Source: Schizochytrium sp. TIO01
Lineage: Eukaryota > Sar > Bigyra > Thraustochytrida > Thraustochytriidae
NCBI GenBank assembly: GCA_004764695.1
Contig: SMSO01000032.1
Coordinates: 4,835,483-4,899,482 of the forward strand
Length of the DNA stretch: 64,000 nucleotides
Direction: 5' to 3'
Position numbers and translations under genes: made by a program. Numbering within the stretch: position 1 is the first letter of the stretch; each line of letters begins with the position of its first letter. Of the stretch, positions 1-10,794 are shown piece after piece. The notes under the pieces are model-generated. The model saw only the letters and a program-made list of their open reading frames with translations, ran no database searches and was not told the origin of the DNA.

Positions 1-1
1 C

Positions 2-967
2 TGCTCAAATGAAAGCCTCAACTTTGTGTACAATGAAGCCTGGGTTTATCAGAATCATAGCTGCCGTCCTTTTGCATTTGGTGAGGTCTTTGACAAGCGC
101 AGTGGAGAGTTCTTTATCCTGACATATATGCAAGAAACCTGGAAACGTTTTTCTGAATGCAATGAAACTACGCTTCAGTGCAAGGTCAACGACATCGTCA
201 AAGTCAAGAATTCATTTGTGCCAACCATTGATACTGTTGAGATTGGATTTGATCACGTTTTCAGCACCGACTTTCGCTACGGTAAAAACGTAGCTACAAC
301 CCTTGTTGGATCTAATGGGGAAACTATCAAAGAATTTGCTGTTGGCGTGCCTGGGTCAATATCTCTTCAGGACATACTGGATATTACAGGTATACATAGT
401 CTTGACGGAAAAAATGACGCTGCATATGTGGAAGGTTCTACTGGAACCGCTATTTTCCGCATGACTGGGTTTAATGTAAATCTTCGTTTAGAATACCAGA
501 ATTCTGACACGTGGTCAGGGAAGGTTGTGACCGCAAAACTTCATGTCGAGCTTGTAGACGCTGGATGGGGTACTATTGGGCCCAAAGTCGATTATGCAGA
601 TCTTTCTATCAACGAAGATGGCCTTACCTCGTTCTATGTAAGAGACACATATTCCTATGGCATTCGTATTACTATTGAAGCAACTGGGAACATTGGACGA
701 CCAGATTTCGTTACAGCTGTGAACTCAGCTGTAACATTTTCCGTTCTGTTTGCCTTAGCTGGAATTGTGGCAGATTTTGCAGCCTTCCATACTCCAGAAA
801 TTTCAGAAAAGTTTCGTAAGAAAAAACGCACAACCGTTCGCGAAAATACAAGAAGCATTCTTTATTTGGAACCTGGGAACCAGGGTTCATCAAAAATCAT
901 GCCACGAGACTCTAGTACTTTATGTCAAGATGATAAAAACAAAAACACTTCTTACGAGGGAAAATAG
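2..967 (+). CDS. P2X-like ligand-gated cation channel, 3' part (5' end outside window)
   Basis: The frame is open from base 2 and runs off the left edge, so only the last 321 residues are visible. The C-terminal third resembles P2X receptors, trimeric ATP-gated cation channels. It has an N-L-R segment (NVNLRLEY) where P2X has NFR, then YGIR followed by a G-x-x-G-x-x-D/F pattern, then one hydrophobic segment ending in ADF, as in P2X TM2. A basic tail of about 65 residues with FRKKKR follows and would be cytosolic. Several cysteines and an N-glycosylation sequon (NETT) fit an ectodomain. The lysine that normally sits two residues before YGIR is a tyrosine here, which questions ATP gating. The family is seen in protists such as Dictyostelium and green algae. 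The assignment rests on the TM2-proximal region; another trimeric single-loop channel is possible. Confidence 0.5.
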   Translation, partial: CSNESLNFVYNEAWVYQNHSCRPFAFGEVFDKRSGEFFILTYMQETWKRFSECNETTLQCKVNDIVKVKNSFVPTIDTVEIGFDHVFSTDFRYGKNVATTLVGSNGETIKEFAVGVPGSISLQDILDITGIHSLDGKNDAAYVEGSTGTAIFRMTGFNVNLRLEYQNSDTWSGKVVTAKLHVELVDAGWGTIGPKVDYADLSINEDGLTSFYVRDTYSYGIRITIEATGNIGRPDFVTAVNSAVTFSVLFALAGIVADFAAFHTPEISEKFRKKKRTTVRENTRSILYLEPGNQGSSKIMPRDSSTLCQDDKNKNTSYEGK

Positions 968-1158
968 CACAAGCTAGAAGATACGTTCCCTTAAATTTTG
1001 ATAATACTTTCTTTTCTTTACTAGGGGAAAGCAAGAGCAAGGCCTTTAGAACCACGATTTTCTAATCAACGCAATCATGACAGCATTTTGTTATAAACAA
1101 CTGTGAAGGTACAAAACTAAGCCACGAAGCCTAGGTGAGTTGCTATCATGAGCAGGGA

Positions 1159-1719
1159 TTACTTTGCGGAAAGCTCTTGTTCCAGCACCGTCAGTGTGTC
1201 ATGGAGTTTTTTACGTTGAGTCTCTTTCGCTTGGGACTGTGTCTCAAGATCAGCAAGCTTTTCCTGAAGAGCGGACGTTTCCATCTCCTTAGAACGGACT
1301 AGAAAGCTTAGCCCCAAAGCTCCCGAACGTTCTAGCTCCTGCTCAAGTTTGCGAATATCCCGCATTGCTTGGTGGCCAAGCTGTGCAGCATTTTTTGATG
1401 ATTCCTGGCTGTAAAGGCATTTGAGATTGTGTAATTCACGCAAGATTGAGCCGTGGTCGCGGACAATACAATCAAATAAGGTTAGTTCCCTCCTTCATAC
1501 TAAGTCTATCCCTAGGAGGCCTGCACTTGCGTGCGAGCCGCCTTTGTTGGCGAATGAGCCAGCACTTGGACCCCGCGTCGGGCAAAGCCGCCCTACTTAC
1601 AGCGCCTTAAAAAAAGCCTCACCACTTGCTTCTGCGCGCCTCAGTGCTGTATCGAGTGCTTGCCCCTCCGGAAAATTGGGCTTCACGACGTCAACGCCAC
1701 TCGGAGCACTCATGTTCAT
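1159..1719 (-). CDS. Small coiled-coil protein, two exons (about 150 aa)
   Basis: Exon 1 (1719-1601) starts at ATG with MNMSAPSGVDVV and ends in frame just before a textbook donor, GTAAGT. Exon 2 (1492-1159) continues the frame after an AG acceptor and ends with TAA. The exon 2 frame has no usable ATG upstream, and a stop at 1495-1497 shows that it cannot be a complete gene alone. Joining the two gives about 150 residues with no stop. The C-terminal 90 residues are rich in E, K, Q and L in heptad-like spacing and should form a coiled coil. The size and all-helical character resemble subunits of small vesicle-trafficking or kinetochore complexes, but I recognise no family. Its end faces the end of the P2X-like gene (convergent, about 190 bases apart). 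Confidence 0.6.
1493..1600 (-). other. Predicted spliceosomal intron, 108 nt
   Basis: On the minus strand it begins GTAAGTAGGG and ends at an AG at 1494-1493. A second AG three bases later is also in frame, so acceptor choice would change the protein by one arginine. Removing it joins two frames, each of which lacks one end. It is GC-rich compared with the surrounding spacer. Confidence 0.6.
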
Positions 1720-4700
1720 CGAAGTTTTTGGTCTTTGCGTAGACTCTCACTTCGACCAAATTTATATTAGGCCTGTTTTCCATTAGAATACACCTCTTTT
1801 ACCCTTCCCATTTTTATTTTTACATTCTTTTTAGCCTCATGTTAGTAATTTAATTTCTAAAACGTTTTTGTTTATTTTTTGTAAGTAGTTACACAGTAGT
1901 AGATATTTACATCTGACGCCGTCATGGTAGCTTTGCAAGAGGCTTCGTTTATACTCATGAACTCATTTTGATTTATACTGCAATATTTCGAATCATATTC
2001 ATTGAGTTTGAACACTCGTGACTTTTTTCTTTTCTATTTCTAAACACGCAACTCTTGGGATGCGCACTATTTAACTGATAAGGGTAATTTTTCCAGCATA
2101 CGGTTCCTAGCCTGCAAAGAAACTATCTCAAGCTAATCCTCACAAGGGCAACTGCGCTGTTTCGCATTGCTTTTGCTAGTAGTAGAACCCTACCCCATGG
2201 ACATATATGGTCTTCCGGGAGCATAGCACGAGAATACGTTTATCGTACGCTTACAGTTGAGCACGTTTATCCCTTTTACACTAAGTTGCTCACTGTGCAT
2301 GTCAAATCCATAGTAAAAGAGATAAGCAAATACCGTTTACCCATGTAGCTTAGGAACGAGCTCACCTTGACAGCTCAAGCTATTGTATTATTAGGTATAC
2401 TGACAATTGTTGCTTTTGAAAGATCTTGTTTCAGTATTGCTATAAATGATACATGTGACACTCTGAAAAAGCTACTCTTTGCTGAACTTGGAGGTGCTTT
2501 GTTTGTTCTCTTATAGTGTTTGTTTATACTTTCAGGGGGCATCTTAGACTGCGAAGTAGAGGTATCCGTGCTGAGATCTCCAATCGAAGGAGCTAGTGGA
2601 CAAGACATTGCCAGAGTTCTTGGTGTCCCTTTGTAAAACCCATTGGAAATAAGGTTTACATTAGAACAAGAATAAGCAGCCAGACTTATGTGGCTGCTGA
2701 AGCCAAGAACTAGAAGTGTGAATACACACCATCGACACCCAAGCTTGGTTTAGCTTGGATCGATGGTTGGAGAAGGTTGGATAACCTAACCCCATCGATT
2801 ATCTCTAACCACATTCAAGAATGTCTTAATCTCCCTAAATTACTACATGAATCCATCTGTCCTGGAATTCATTCCCCAGGACAGCAGTTCGCTAACACTT
2901 AAATCAACCTTCTTATAACCTTCATCAAGCTTCTTGCCTTCATCTTTACAGTCAACCTCACGCTAATCAGTTTCACCTTTCAGCAATCCGTATCATGGTT
3001 CTTGGTTGGTAAACGGTACGTTGGTTCTTCCAGGCCCTCAATGCCGTTGATGTTCAGTTCTGAATCCAAAAATTGATTGATAAAATGTCCATCAAAGAAG
3101 ATAAAAATTACTTCATCTGAAAACACATATTGCATCATGATTTGTCCTTTCAGATGGGATAATAAATAAACGATGAAAAGGAAACATTCCACAGGAGCCG
3201 TGAAATATAAGAGATAGTTAAATTAAATTCTACCTTCCCGAGCCCCAAGTGAAATGGATACTAAAAGGACAAAAACAGGAACCCTGCTTAAGTCAAGAAT
3301 AGTTGAAAGTTAAATTAATGTTTGTCAACCTACTTTTGAATAATAAGAATATATTTTTAATGATAACGTACAGTATTTTGTAAACAAGGTTGTTTGTCAC
3401 TCAGATAAGATTGCTAGTCACAATAAGTTGAAATATACAGGGATCTCAATCGCCTCGAATGCAATCTGGGGCATTTGTATGTAGAGAAAGATATGTTCAA
3501 TAGCTCTTCTTCTGTTGCTTAAATTCGGGTCGTGTGAACAGGGCTTTGTAAAGAACTGTTTGAAACATTATTACTTTGGATTCGGAATGACCATGAATTG
3601 AAAAAACTTTGTTTTTAACAATCCCCATATCAGACAAATCCTATCTGATAACCGATTTTGAAAAGCTTCTGATAGCGGGAAATGAAAGGTAGTTTGTAAC
3701 CAATCTGATAAAGTAGAGATGACGGAAATGCTCGTCGTAGGATGTGCAATATAAGCTTGAAACAATTCTTTTCCGAATGTGGTATCGATATTTGAAACCA
3801 TGCGGAGGCATAATATGCTGTACTAAAAACTTCCTGAGTAGGGTGTGGAATACGCAGTTTCATCTCGAAAACGTTCGTCTAGAGCTTCATCTCGTGATGA
3901 CCGACAGATTTCTGTCATATAAATATGAGGAGATCTCTTTATTGGTTGATTTGATTTTGGAGGGACCATCAAAATTCCCCGGTCCTCTTCCTAATTGCTC
4001 GTAGGAACCATCTCAATACCCATCTGTCTATCAAATGAACCATCGCAATACTATTTTGTATTACTCCGAAGAGATGGTACTTCGGGACACCACGGCATGA
4101 CACTGATCATGGGAGTTCCGCAACATTTGACCTACCTACCGCCTGCATTATTCTTATTATTACAAGGCATTATCTTTATTTTTATAAAATTTAGAAATAT
4201 TTTTTCTCATTATTTGTGCAATTTTGGTGACCCATTGAATGCTCAATTTGTCCCAGGCCCTCTGATCAAGTAAGTCCTTACAAACAATCCAAACTATATC
4301 ACGACGACCATAGTAATGTCTAGGTTCCAATGCACGGAGGTAAGTAAACATGGAAGGCCCCATTCAAGTGTCGAAGTAGAATAAATAAAAATATCCAAAT
4401 TGAGAATAGCCTCACTTCCTTATTCTTTAGATAATGCTAACTTGGTATTAGTACCTAGTACATTATACCTTCTCCATTCTCGTAATTAACTATACATAGT
4501 ACTACCATGTTACTCATCATGAGCTGAGTTGATAAACATCTAGTAAATGTTAGCGGTCGGAACATTTATTGTATGTTCCAAGTACTCATGTCAATATCCT
4601 GTGTCCTGACTTGGAAAAGGCTAAATTTACCTACTTCATTTTCTCTCGGAGGTGGTCCACATTGGAACATACATGGTGCGCCATTGAGCTCTTCAAAGTG

Positions 4701-4932
4701 CAACGGGACAAAAATTGCTAATGATGACAAGCTAGATCAACCTGTTAACCTCTCATAGGACGGAGAAGGAAGGAGGGATCTATTTTCTCATTGCTGAAGG
4801 TTAAACAGCAAGACGTATGCTGAATGATCTAAACATCTATTTTTGCGCTGACCTAGATGACCGCCGCGACTTTAGAACCGAAATTAAGATTTCAGATAAA
4901 GTTTGACTAGTCAAGGAATTAAGTCATCCACT
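1720..4932. other. Gene-poor AT-rich spacer (3.2 kb)
   Basis: No reading frame here exceeds about 92 codons, and none has recognisable motifs. The longest candidates (minus 2375-2608, plus 3744-4004, plus 3995-4273) overlap one another or look like random AT-rich translation. An imperfect palindrome lies at 2729-2766. The segment after about 4,500 should hold the promoter and 5' UTR of the large membrane protein, but no element stands out. Short exons of an intron-rich gene cannot be excluded. Confidence 0.5.
2729..2766. repeat. Imperfect palindrome / hairpin
   Basis: CCATCGA and CCAAGC are followed by an eight-base loop and then GCTTGG and TCGATGG. This makes two stacked stems of 6 and 7 bp, interrupted by a small asymmetric bulge. 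It lies in gene-free DNA and a further CCATCGAT copy follows at about 2792. It could be the remnant of a small inverted-repeat element or a chance palindrome. Confidence 0.4.
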
Positions 4933-7900
4933 ATGCACTTTCGTGTGGAGAGATGTTATGTTTTGTTTGTAACCTATATGGCATTTGTGTCGATATTTCA
5001 ATGCAGTGGCCTCGTCGTTCAAGAGGTTGCTGACCAGCGTACCATGTTCACAAACTTTCCTGGCTGTATGATGTTTGGCCAGGTCCGTCCACAGAATAGT
5101 AAAATTGGGGAAGTAGAAGCTTCGAGCGCTGCAGAATGTTATCAACAATGCCTCAATCGATGGCAGAATTCGCGTTATCGTGGCGTATTTCTCGAACTCC
5201 GCCAGAACGATATTAAAATTTCACCAAAGCAAACCGAGGGTTATATAGGAGCATCTATTCTGTCTGGGTCGTATCGAAGTTATGGAATGAGCAGTTATGG
5301 CACTCACCAAGATCAGTATGACTGGGTGAAGGCGAGTGGTACTTCATGGGACGATCACTTCTATCATGATGCTATGGAGTCTGCAACGATTCACCCGTGC
5401 TACAAATTTGAGGCGTGGACATGGGGTCCTGCGTCAAGAGCAGACTTAATTGGTGCCGCAGACTTTTCTGATCATGTCCAAGAAGTCTCGAACTTGAATC
5501 CAAACGGTGATGAAACTGGCGCAGATATCGCAGACTTGTGGGCGGCCGAGAGTCCGCTTATGTGCAGTGTCATTGGCTTGACAGACTATAAAGATACCCT
5601 GGAACAAGAAGCTTGCTTATCTTGGTACTGGAATACTGACAAGAACTCATGCAAGTTATACGTAGATGAAATCGATCCTGTGAACGACAACTTTGCAACA
5701 AACTTTAAGGACGGTACTAAAGTTAGTGGCAATTTGTACTGTGAAAATGATTTTACACTGGAATCAATTCCGGTCCACTATGCTGAAATGCTGGAACGAC
5801 CAGGGTGTATTTTTGAAGACTACACAAGCCCTCATTTTACACTAGAGTCCACCAATGTTGATAACTTTCATGACTGTCGACGAACCTGCCAAACTCACGT
5901 TTCCTGCGCCACTTTTGAGTTTAGAGCCTCGGTTGAGACAGGAGAATATAATTGTCTACTTAAAGAGGCTGGCTCTTGGCAAAATCTTGGTGAAAGATTA
6001 GAGGCGAGCCTCGGCGCAAGAGATTGTCCAACATGTCTTCCAGGTTACTACATCGAAGACACTACCTCCACGATAGACAGCTGTCAAATTTGCCCTCGTG
6101 GCAGCTTCTGCAGTGACGGTGAGCGCACAACGTGCGCAGCTGGGAGCTTTTGTGGGAATCTTGGCCAGTCAACACCACTTGTATATAACACTACAAATCA
6201 CTGTAGCAATAACTACAGTGGTCTTGCATGCCAGCATCCAGTGTGTGAGAATTCTGGTTTGGGGAAAACCCTGCGTACTATACCATACCAAGAACCCTAT
6301 GACTTTGACTTCGCTAACTATGAGCCTGAGAGTCTCAATGTTGAACAGACTCTGCTAGCTTCCAAACTCGCCTTTCAAATGAAAGTAACAACTTCGATCC
6401 TTCCCGTGATTGCACAGAGCTATACTTTACGAGTGAAAACATCTTCTGGAAGCCTTGTTGGAGAAACAACAATCATTGCTACATCATTTGATTGCGTGAA
6501 TAATTCAACTACCCTTGCAGCAACCATCCAAGACAGCGCAAACAAGCTCAGTGTCGGTGCAAGTTATTATGCTTGCGTAGAGATCTCATGGAAAAATCCT
6601 TTCAAGCCTCTTCAATGGGATGAACTTGATAATTTATCAACAATAGCGATGTCAAGCGAAGAGCATTGTATCTCAGGTATTGTTTCCTTTGTAGCAGGAA
6701 CCTTAATTACCACCAATAATATTGATGGTGATGCTCCCTCAGGAAACGTAAATATACAAATTCTTATTGGCAGTGGCAGCATCGCTCAAACATTGGTAAC
6801 CAGCAGCACCAACGGGACACTGAAAGCAAATATTTTTGACAGCTCAAGCACTTCCACGTCTTCATCAATCATTATTTCGAGTGCTTCCGTGAGTGACAAA
6901 TCCACGAAGTTTAAGCTATGCCCTCCGGACCTTGAAACAAGCGCATGTACAAAAAAGAATGCTCTTAATCTCCCCCAAATGATATCATTGACCAACCTCT
7001 TAACATCGCAAATTCGCCTTGTTGATTTATATAGTCGTGAAATCCGTGGCTCAGTGGCCTTTTTAGTTGGTGAGGATGAGTGTGGCATTCAAGATGTACA
7101 AGTGCAAGCATTGAACGCTGGCAACAATGATGCCGAAATCTCTTCAGTTGTGACGGACGCTAATGGAGGCTTCGTGTTAGGTGTGCCGCAGGACTCAGTC
7201 GTAAAGCTGAAGCTTAGTTATCACGATCATACGTTTGTTCTCGTTTCAGATAGTGTTGATTCACAAAAGAAGCAAAGCCTTGTGAGCGAAGGCTTACGGG
7301 TCTCAAGCGACCTATCTAATGTGAATTTCAAAGATACAAAACTGCGAACACTGAATCTACACACATTAGCAACTTTGTGTGATTTCAATGTAGGCTCAGT
7401 CACAACACAACTTAGATTGACAGCTTGTCCATCTATCAAACTTGAGAAAACTTTCGAAGATCAAACTGTCTCGTGGAGGAGCCTTCCTGCGACAAACTTC
7501 ATGTTTGACCTGATATTCGAGGATGATGAGGATATTCAAGCTAGCTACGCTGCTCGATTTCCATCTTCAGTAAGAAGAATTGATCTTACTGAAGCGACGG
7601 ACACCATTGAGGTTGTATACCACCCTGTTCCAAGCTTGGACATTTCTGTTGTTCAAGGAGGTATCTCGTTTGATACTTGTGAAACACAGTCATTACCTTT
7701 CGAATATCTTGTCGAAGGTGGACAGACCATCACCATTAAAGTGGAGACACTGCAAAGCTACAGAGACCACACATCGAATTCCGTTCGGTATTGTCGAGAA
7801 ATTCCTGGAGAAACGTTCGTTGAAGTATCCAGCAATCTTGCGCCGGAGACAGATACAAAATGTGATGGACAGCAACCGTGTACGATATCCTTCAAAGGAT

Positions 7901-10794
7901 TTGATGATAACATTATAGTAGAAACTTCCTCAAACCTCGCCACCGCGGCCTATGTGCGTCTCGTTGTTGGCGAACCCGAATTGCCAGATTCAAATGCAAG
8001 TGTCATTAAAAACCTTCCCGATTTTGTCCGGACAGTTAATTTTCGCTTGATCAATGATGTCCAATGGCCTGCGTCATTAGCTCTGGACGGTCTTGATACA
8101 GAGATGCGTACGCTTGTCATGGGAACACGAACAACGTCAGAAAGTGCAATTCTTACAAGTCCTGATGCTGTACCGCTTTTTTACTTGTATGCACCACCAA
8201 TCACAGCGACAGAGAAACCATCTTATGCCAGAGCAAAATTTTCTAGTGCTATTTCAACTAATACAAATGTCCATGCTCTTATTGAGGCAGATGGTGGAAT
8301 TGTTTGGAACACACAAGCTAAAACTGGAATTCGTTCTGTTCTAGGCAGAGTTTCCTTTGATAACGGGACCTTCGAAATCAATACAACGGCAACGTCGTTA
8401 AACGACAGGGTACAGACAGTCATGAGTTCGAGATCATTTGAGCTGCAGACTACTCCGGAGACTGGAGATATGGCACTTTTCTTGGAATCCTCCACAAAAT
8501 TCACAGAAGCAGTGCACCTTGAGTATGATGATTCTACCTGTGCAGTTCTAGTACACCCATCAGTCACATGGGGACAAACTTCATCAAATTTGGTTTTTGC
8601 TTCTCGTGCAAGTTGCGAAGCGAGTCTTGATGAATCAAAGGAGACTTTGGTTCTTTATGCAGGTAACTCTCAGGCGCAGCAATTATTGAGACATGCATTC
8701 AAAAGTAAGGAACGATGGCAGAACTTACTCGCTCACTGGGACAAAGACTACCAAGGTGCTCGTAATTTCCCGATTGATTTACGTGGGCAGGTTACCGGAG
8801 ACTATGTCTATGGTGAAAACCGTTTGCAAATGGGTGTCGGTAAAGTCAGCTTTGAAGAGAGTTCAGTGCCCCGCGGAAATCAACTTTTGGACTATTTGTC
8901 AGCTTCAAGCTCTCAAGGTTACGGCCATACTTATGACTTTGCCGTTGCTGAGGATGGACTTGGTCGATCGATTTTGAGCCTTCAAGCTGACTCAAACTCC
9001 GGACTCGGTGCCTCATGGTCAGTTGTTCGCGAAGCTATACATGAGTTCATGTCGGATGATAGTGAACCTGCCATGATTGATGTAGCAAGTCATATTGTTC
9101 TGGAAGAGGATCGGGGCGAGATATGCATTGATTTCTTCCGGTCCCCACATTCAGGTTCTCATGTTTACTATATTTGTGGCGGTTTGACAAGATGCCCTTT
9201 TGTTCCTGGGACGACCCAGCGAGAAGTTTTTTCACTATTGTACAGCAATGAGACAAATGGGACCCTTTCTTCTTTGACAGAGAGTACCGGTTCATTTTCA
9301 TTTTATATCGATACCTCTTTACTTCCAATCAGTGATGACACGCTTGATTTGATTATAACACCTAACACAGATGCCAGTGAGGAAAGCTCTGTATTACTTT
9401 CTATTGATAAGACCCCCATTGAAGAGGGTGTGAGCGTTGTAATGCAAGGGCTGAATAAACGACTCATTCATGTTGACTATGAGCGAGTTGACACAGAAGT
9501 ACGTTCAGCTACTGTTAGCATTCGAGTCAGCTCTGCGTGTGATCCATCAGTGACTGAGGTTATTTCCTTTTCGTTACACTGGACTTCAACATGCCCTTTT
9601 ATCGAATGGGACGGAAACCTTTTGGATACGACCTCCACTTGGCTTTTGTCTTCTAATTCCCCTCAATTCCCACTACACTATCGTCGCGGCCCTGCTATTT
9701 TAGAAGGTGTCGAATCGGAGATCTCCCTGTGGGCTCTTCGCTATGAGAATGGGTTATCGTACGGTGATTGGATAGAACTAGTCAGTTTCCAGAGCAACGC
9801 AACTTCACTTGTGTCTTATTTAGATATAATAGAGGTTGATTTAGTAAATGGTGGTCGGTATATTTTTGAACTTCGCGTTTCATGCACTAAAAATAACCAA
9901 ACGGCTGGCTCAGAGCGTTCAGGTCGTCGTCTTGGCATGTATGATACACATGGCCCAGAACTCGTGACATGGACGCCGATTAACACAATTAGATCAAATA
10001 CCGATGTACTGCCAGTGGCACTTTTCAGTTTTGATGAACCGATTGATTGCTCTGCGCCATCACTGAGAGCAACTGTAACGCAAACAGAAACTTTAGAAGA
10101 AGTTGAAGGAGTCATTTCCTGTACTTCAAATCTCAATGAGTTAACAGTATCAATTATCATCGAAGAAGGCAAGACAGCTCTGTGGAATCAAACAGAAGTA
10201 TCCTTGAGTCTGACTGGCGTTCAAGATATTTTTGGCAATCTAGCATTTGAGGTTTCAGTTTCAGAACGACACTTAGGCGCAACAGAAGAGGCAGGGTTAG
10301 GGGTTTATCTTTCAACACCTAGCCTTCAGGCAAGGGCTGGTGAAGCCAATCGAACTTTTTGGGATATGCCTAATGCAGAAGAGTACGTAGCAATGGTGGA
10401 TGCAATGTATGCTTGGTTTTTGCCTCGCGACCAAATTCTCACATCAACTTATCGCGCGGTAGATAGAGATTTTGCTGACGAAGGTGGCTCTAACAACTCA
10501 ACCAATGGAAATCTGACAAATCCGGGAGATGATGCTGATAATAACACTGAAGAAGGAGCTGTTGCTCCAGATGACGAAATTAGTTCTCTTTTGACAAACT
10601 ACGCAGTGCCAGGTATTGCCATTTTCTTAGGCTGCCTCGTAGTCCTTTTTATCGGAGTGCGGGTTTACCGTCGCAAGCGTGTTCGCCCCCAATCTACATC
10701 TTTTCATCTTGCCCCAAAACGAGAGCGTCCTATTTCATATGTCGCTGAGAGAGATGATGATCAGATCTTGCCCAAAGCAATCACCGTCGTTTAG
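4933..10794 (+). CDS. Very large type I membrane / cell-surface protein (1,953 aa)
   Basis: One uninterrupted frame. The open frame starts earlier at a TTG, but the first ATG (4933) gives an immediate signal peptide (hydrophobic VLFVTYMAFVSIF). The N-terminus has two cysteine-patterned modules like PAN/apple domains: PGCMMFG with ECYQQC at about residues 40-80, and PGCIFED with CRRTC at about 288-350. A Cys-rich stretch at about 365-450 (CPTCLPGYY, CPRGSFC, CAAGSFC) resembles GCC2/GCC3 or TNFR-like repeats. The middle holds many beta-rich segments, one like a carboxypeptidase-regulatory fold (SSVVTDANGGFVLGVP near residue 740), and many N-glycosylation sequons. A single membrane span at about 1890-1912 is followed by basic YRRKR and a short cytosolic tail. 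It is probably a cell-surface adhesion, matrix or receptor protein. I know no named orthologue. Confidence 0.85.
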   Translation: MHFRVERCYVLFVTYMAFVSIFQCSGLVVQEVADQRTMFTNFPGCMMFGQVRPQNSKIGEVEASSAAECYQQCLNRWQNSRYRGVFLELRQNDIKISPKQTEGYIGASILSGSYRSYGMSSYGTHQDQYDWVKASGTSWDDHFYHDAMESATIHPCYKFEAWTWGPASRADLIGAADFSDHVQEVSNLNPNGDETGADIADLWAAESPLMCSVIGLTDYKDTLEQEACLSWYWNTDKNSCKLYVDEIDPVNDNFATNFKDGTKVSGNLYCENDFTLESIPVHYAEMLERPGCIFEDYTSPHFTLESTNVDNFHDCRRTCQTHVSCATFEFRASVETGEYNCLLKEAGSWQNLGERLEASLGARDCPTCLPGYYIEDTTSTIDSCQICPRGSFCSDGERTTCAAGSFCGNLGQSTPLVYNTTNHCSNNYSGLACQHPVCENSGLGKTLRTIPYQEPYDFDFANYEPESLNVEQTLLASKLAFQMKVTTSILPVIAQSYTLRVKTSSGSLVGETTIIATSFDCVNNSTTLAATIQDSANKLSVGASYYACVEISWKNPFKPLQWDELDNLSTIAMSSEEHCISGIVSFVAGTLITTNNIDGDAPSGNVNIQILIGSGSIAQTLVTSSTNGTLKANIFDSSSTSTSSSIIISSASVSDKSTKFKLCPPDLETSACTKKNALNLPQMISLTNLLTSQIRLVDLYSREIRGSVAFLVGEDECGIQDVQVQALNAGNNDAEISSVVTDANGGFVLGVPQDSVVKLKLSYHDHTFVLVSDSVDSQKKQSLVSEGLRVSSDLSNVNFKDTKLRTLNLHTLATLCDFNVGSVTTQLRLTACPSIKLEKTFEDQTVSWRSLPATNFMFDLIFEDDEDIQASYAARFPSSVRRIDLTEATDTIEVVYHPVPSLDISVVQGGISFDTCETQSLPFEYLVEGGQTITIKVETLQSYRDHTSNSVRYCREIPGETFVEVSSNLAPETDTKCDGQQPCTISFKGFDDNIIVETSSNLATAAYVRLVVGEPELPDSNASVIKNLPDFVRTVNFRLINDVQWPASLALDGLDTEMRTLVMGTRTTSESAILTSPDAVPLFYLYAPPITATEKPSYARAKFSSAISTNTNVHALIEADGGIVWNTQAKTGIRSVLGRVSFDNGTFEINTTATSLNDRVQTVMSSRSFELQTTPETGDMALFLESSTKFTEAVHLEYDDSTCAVLVHPSVTWGQTSSNLVFASRASCEASLDESKETLVLYAGNSQAQQLLRHAFKSKERWQNLLAHWDKDYQGARNFPIDLRGQVTGDYVYGENRLQMGVGKVSFEESSVPRGNQLLDYLSASSSQGYGHTYDFAVAEDGLGRSILSLQADSNSGLGASWSVVREAIHEFMSDDSEPAMIDVASHIVLEEDRGEICIDFFRSPHSGSHVYYICGGLTRCPFVPGTTQREVFSLLYSNETNGTLSSLTESTGSFSFYIDTSLLPISDDTLDLIITPNTDASEESSVLLSIDKTPIEEGVSVVMQGLNKRLIHVDYERVDTEVRSATVSIRVSSACDPSVTEVISFSLHWTSTCPFIEWDGNLLDTTSTWLLSSNSPQFPLHYRRGPAILEGVESEISLWALRYENGLSYGDWIELVSFQSNATSLVSYLDIIEVDLVNGGRYIFELRVSCTKNNQTAGSERSGRRLGMYDTHGPELVTWTPINTIRSNTDVLPVALFSFDEPIDCSAPSLRATVTQTETLEEVEGVISCTSNLNELTVSIIIEEGKTALWNQTEVSLSLTGVQDIFGNLAFEVSVSERHLGATEEAGLGVYLSTPSLQARAGEANRTFWDMPNAEEYVAMVDAMYAWFLPRDQILTSTYRAVDRDFADEGGSNNSTNGNLTNPGDDADNNTEEGAVAPDDEISSLLTNYAVPGIAIFLGCLVVLFIGVRVYRRKRVRPQSTSFHLAPKRERPISYVAERDDDQILPKAITVV

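Noticed and set aside
2375-2608. 77-codon minus-strand frame starting at ATG
   Set aside because: S/T/K-rich without motif in an AT-rich spacer. The size is expected by chance. It could be a first exon, but no partner was found.
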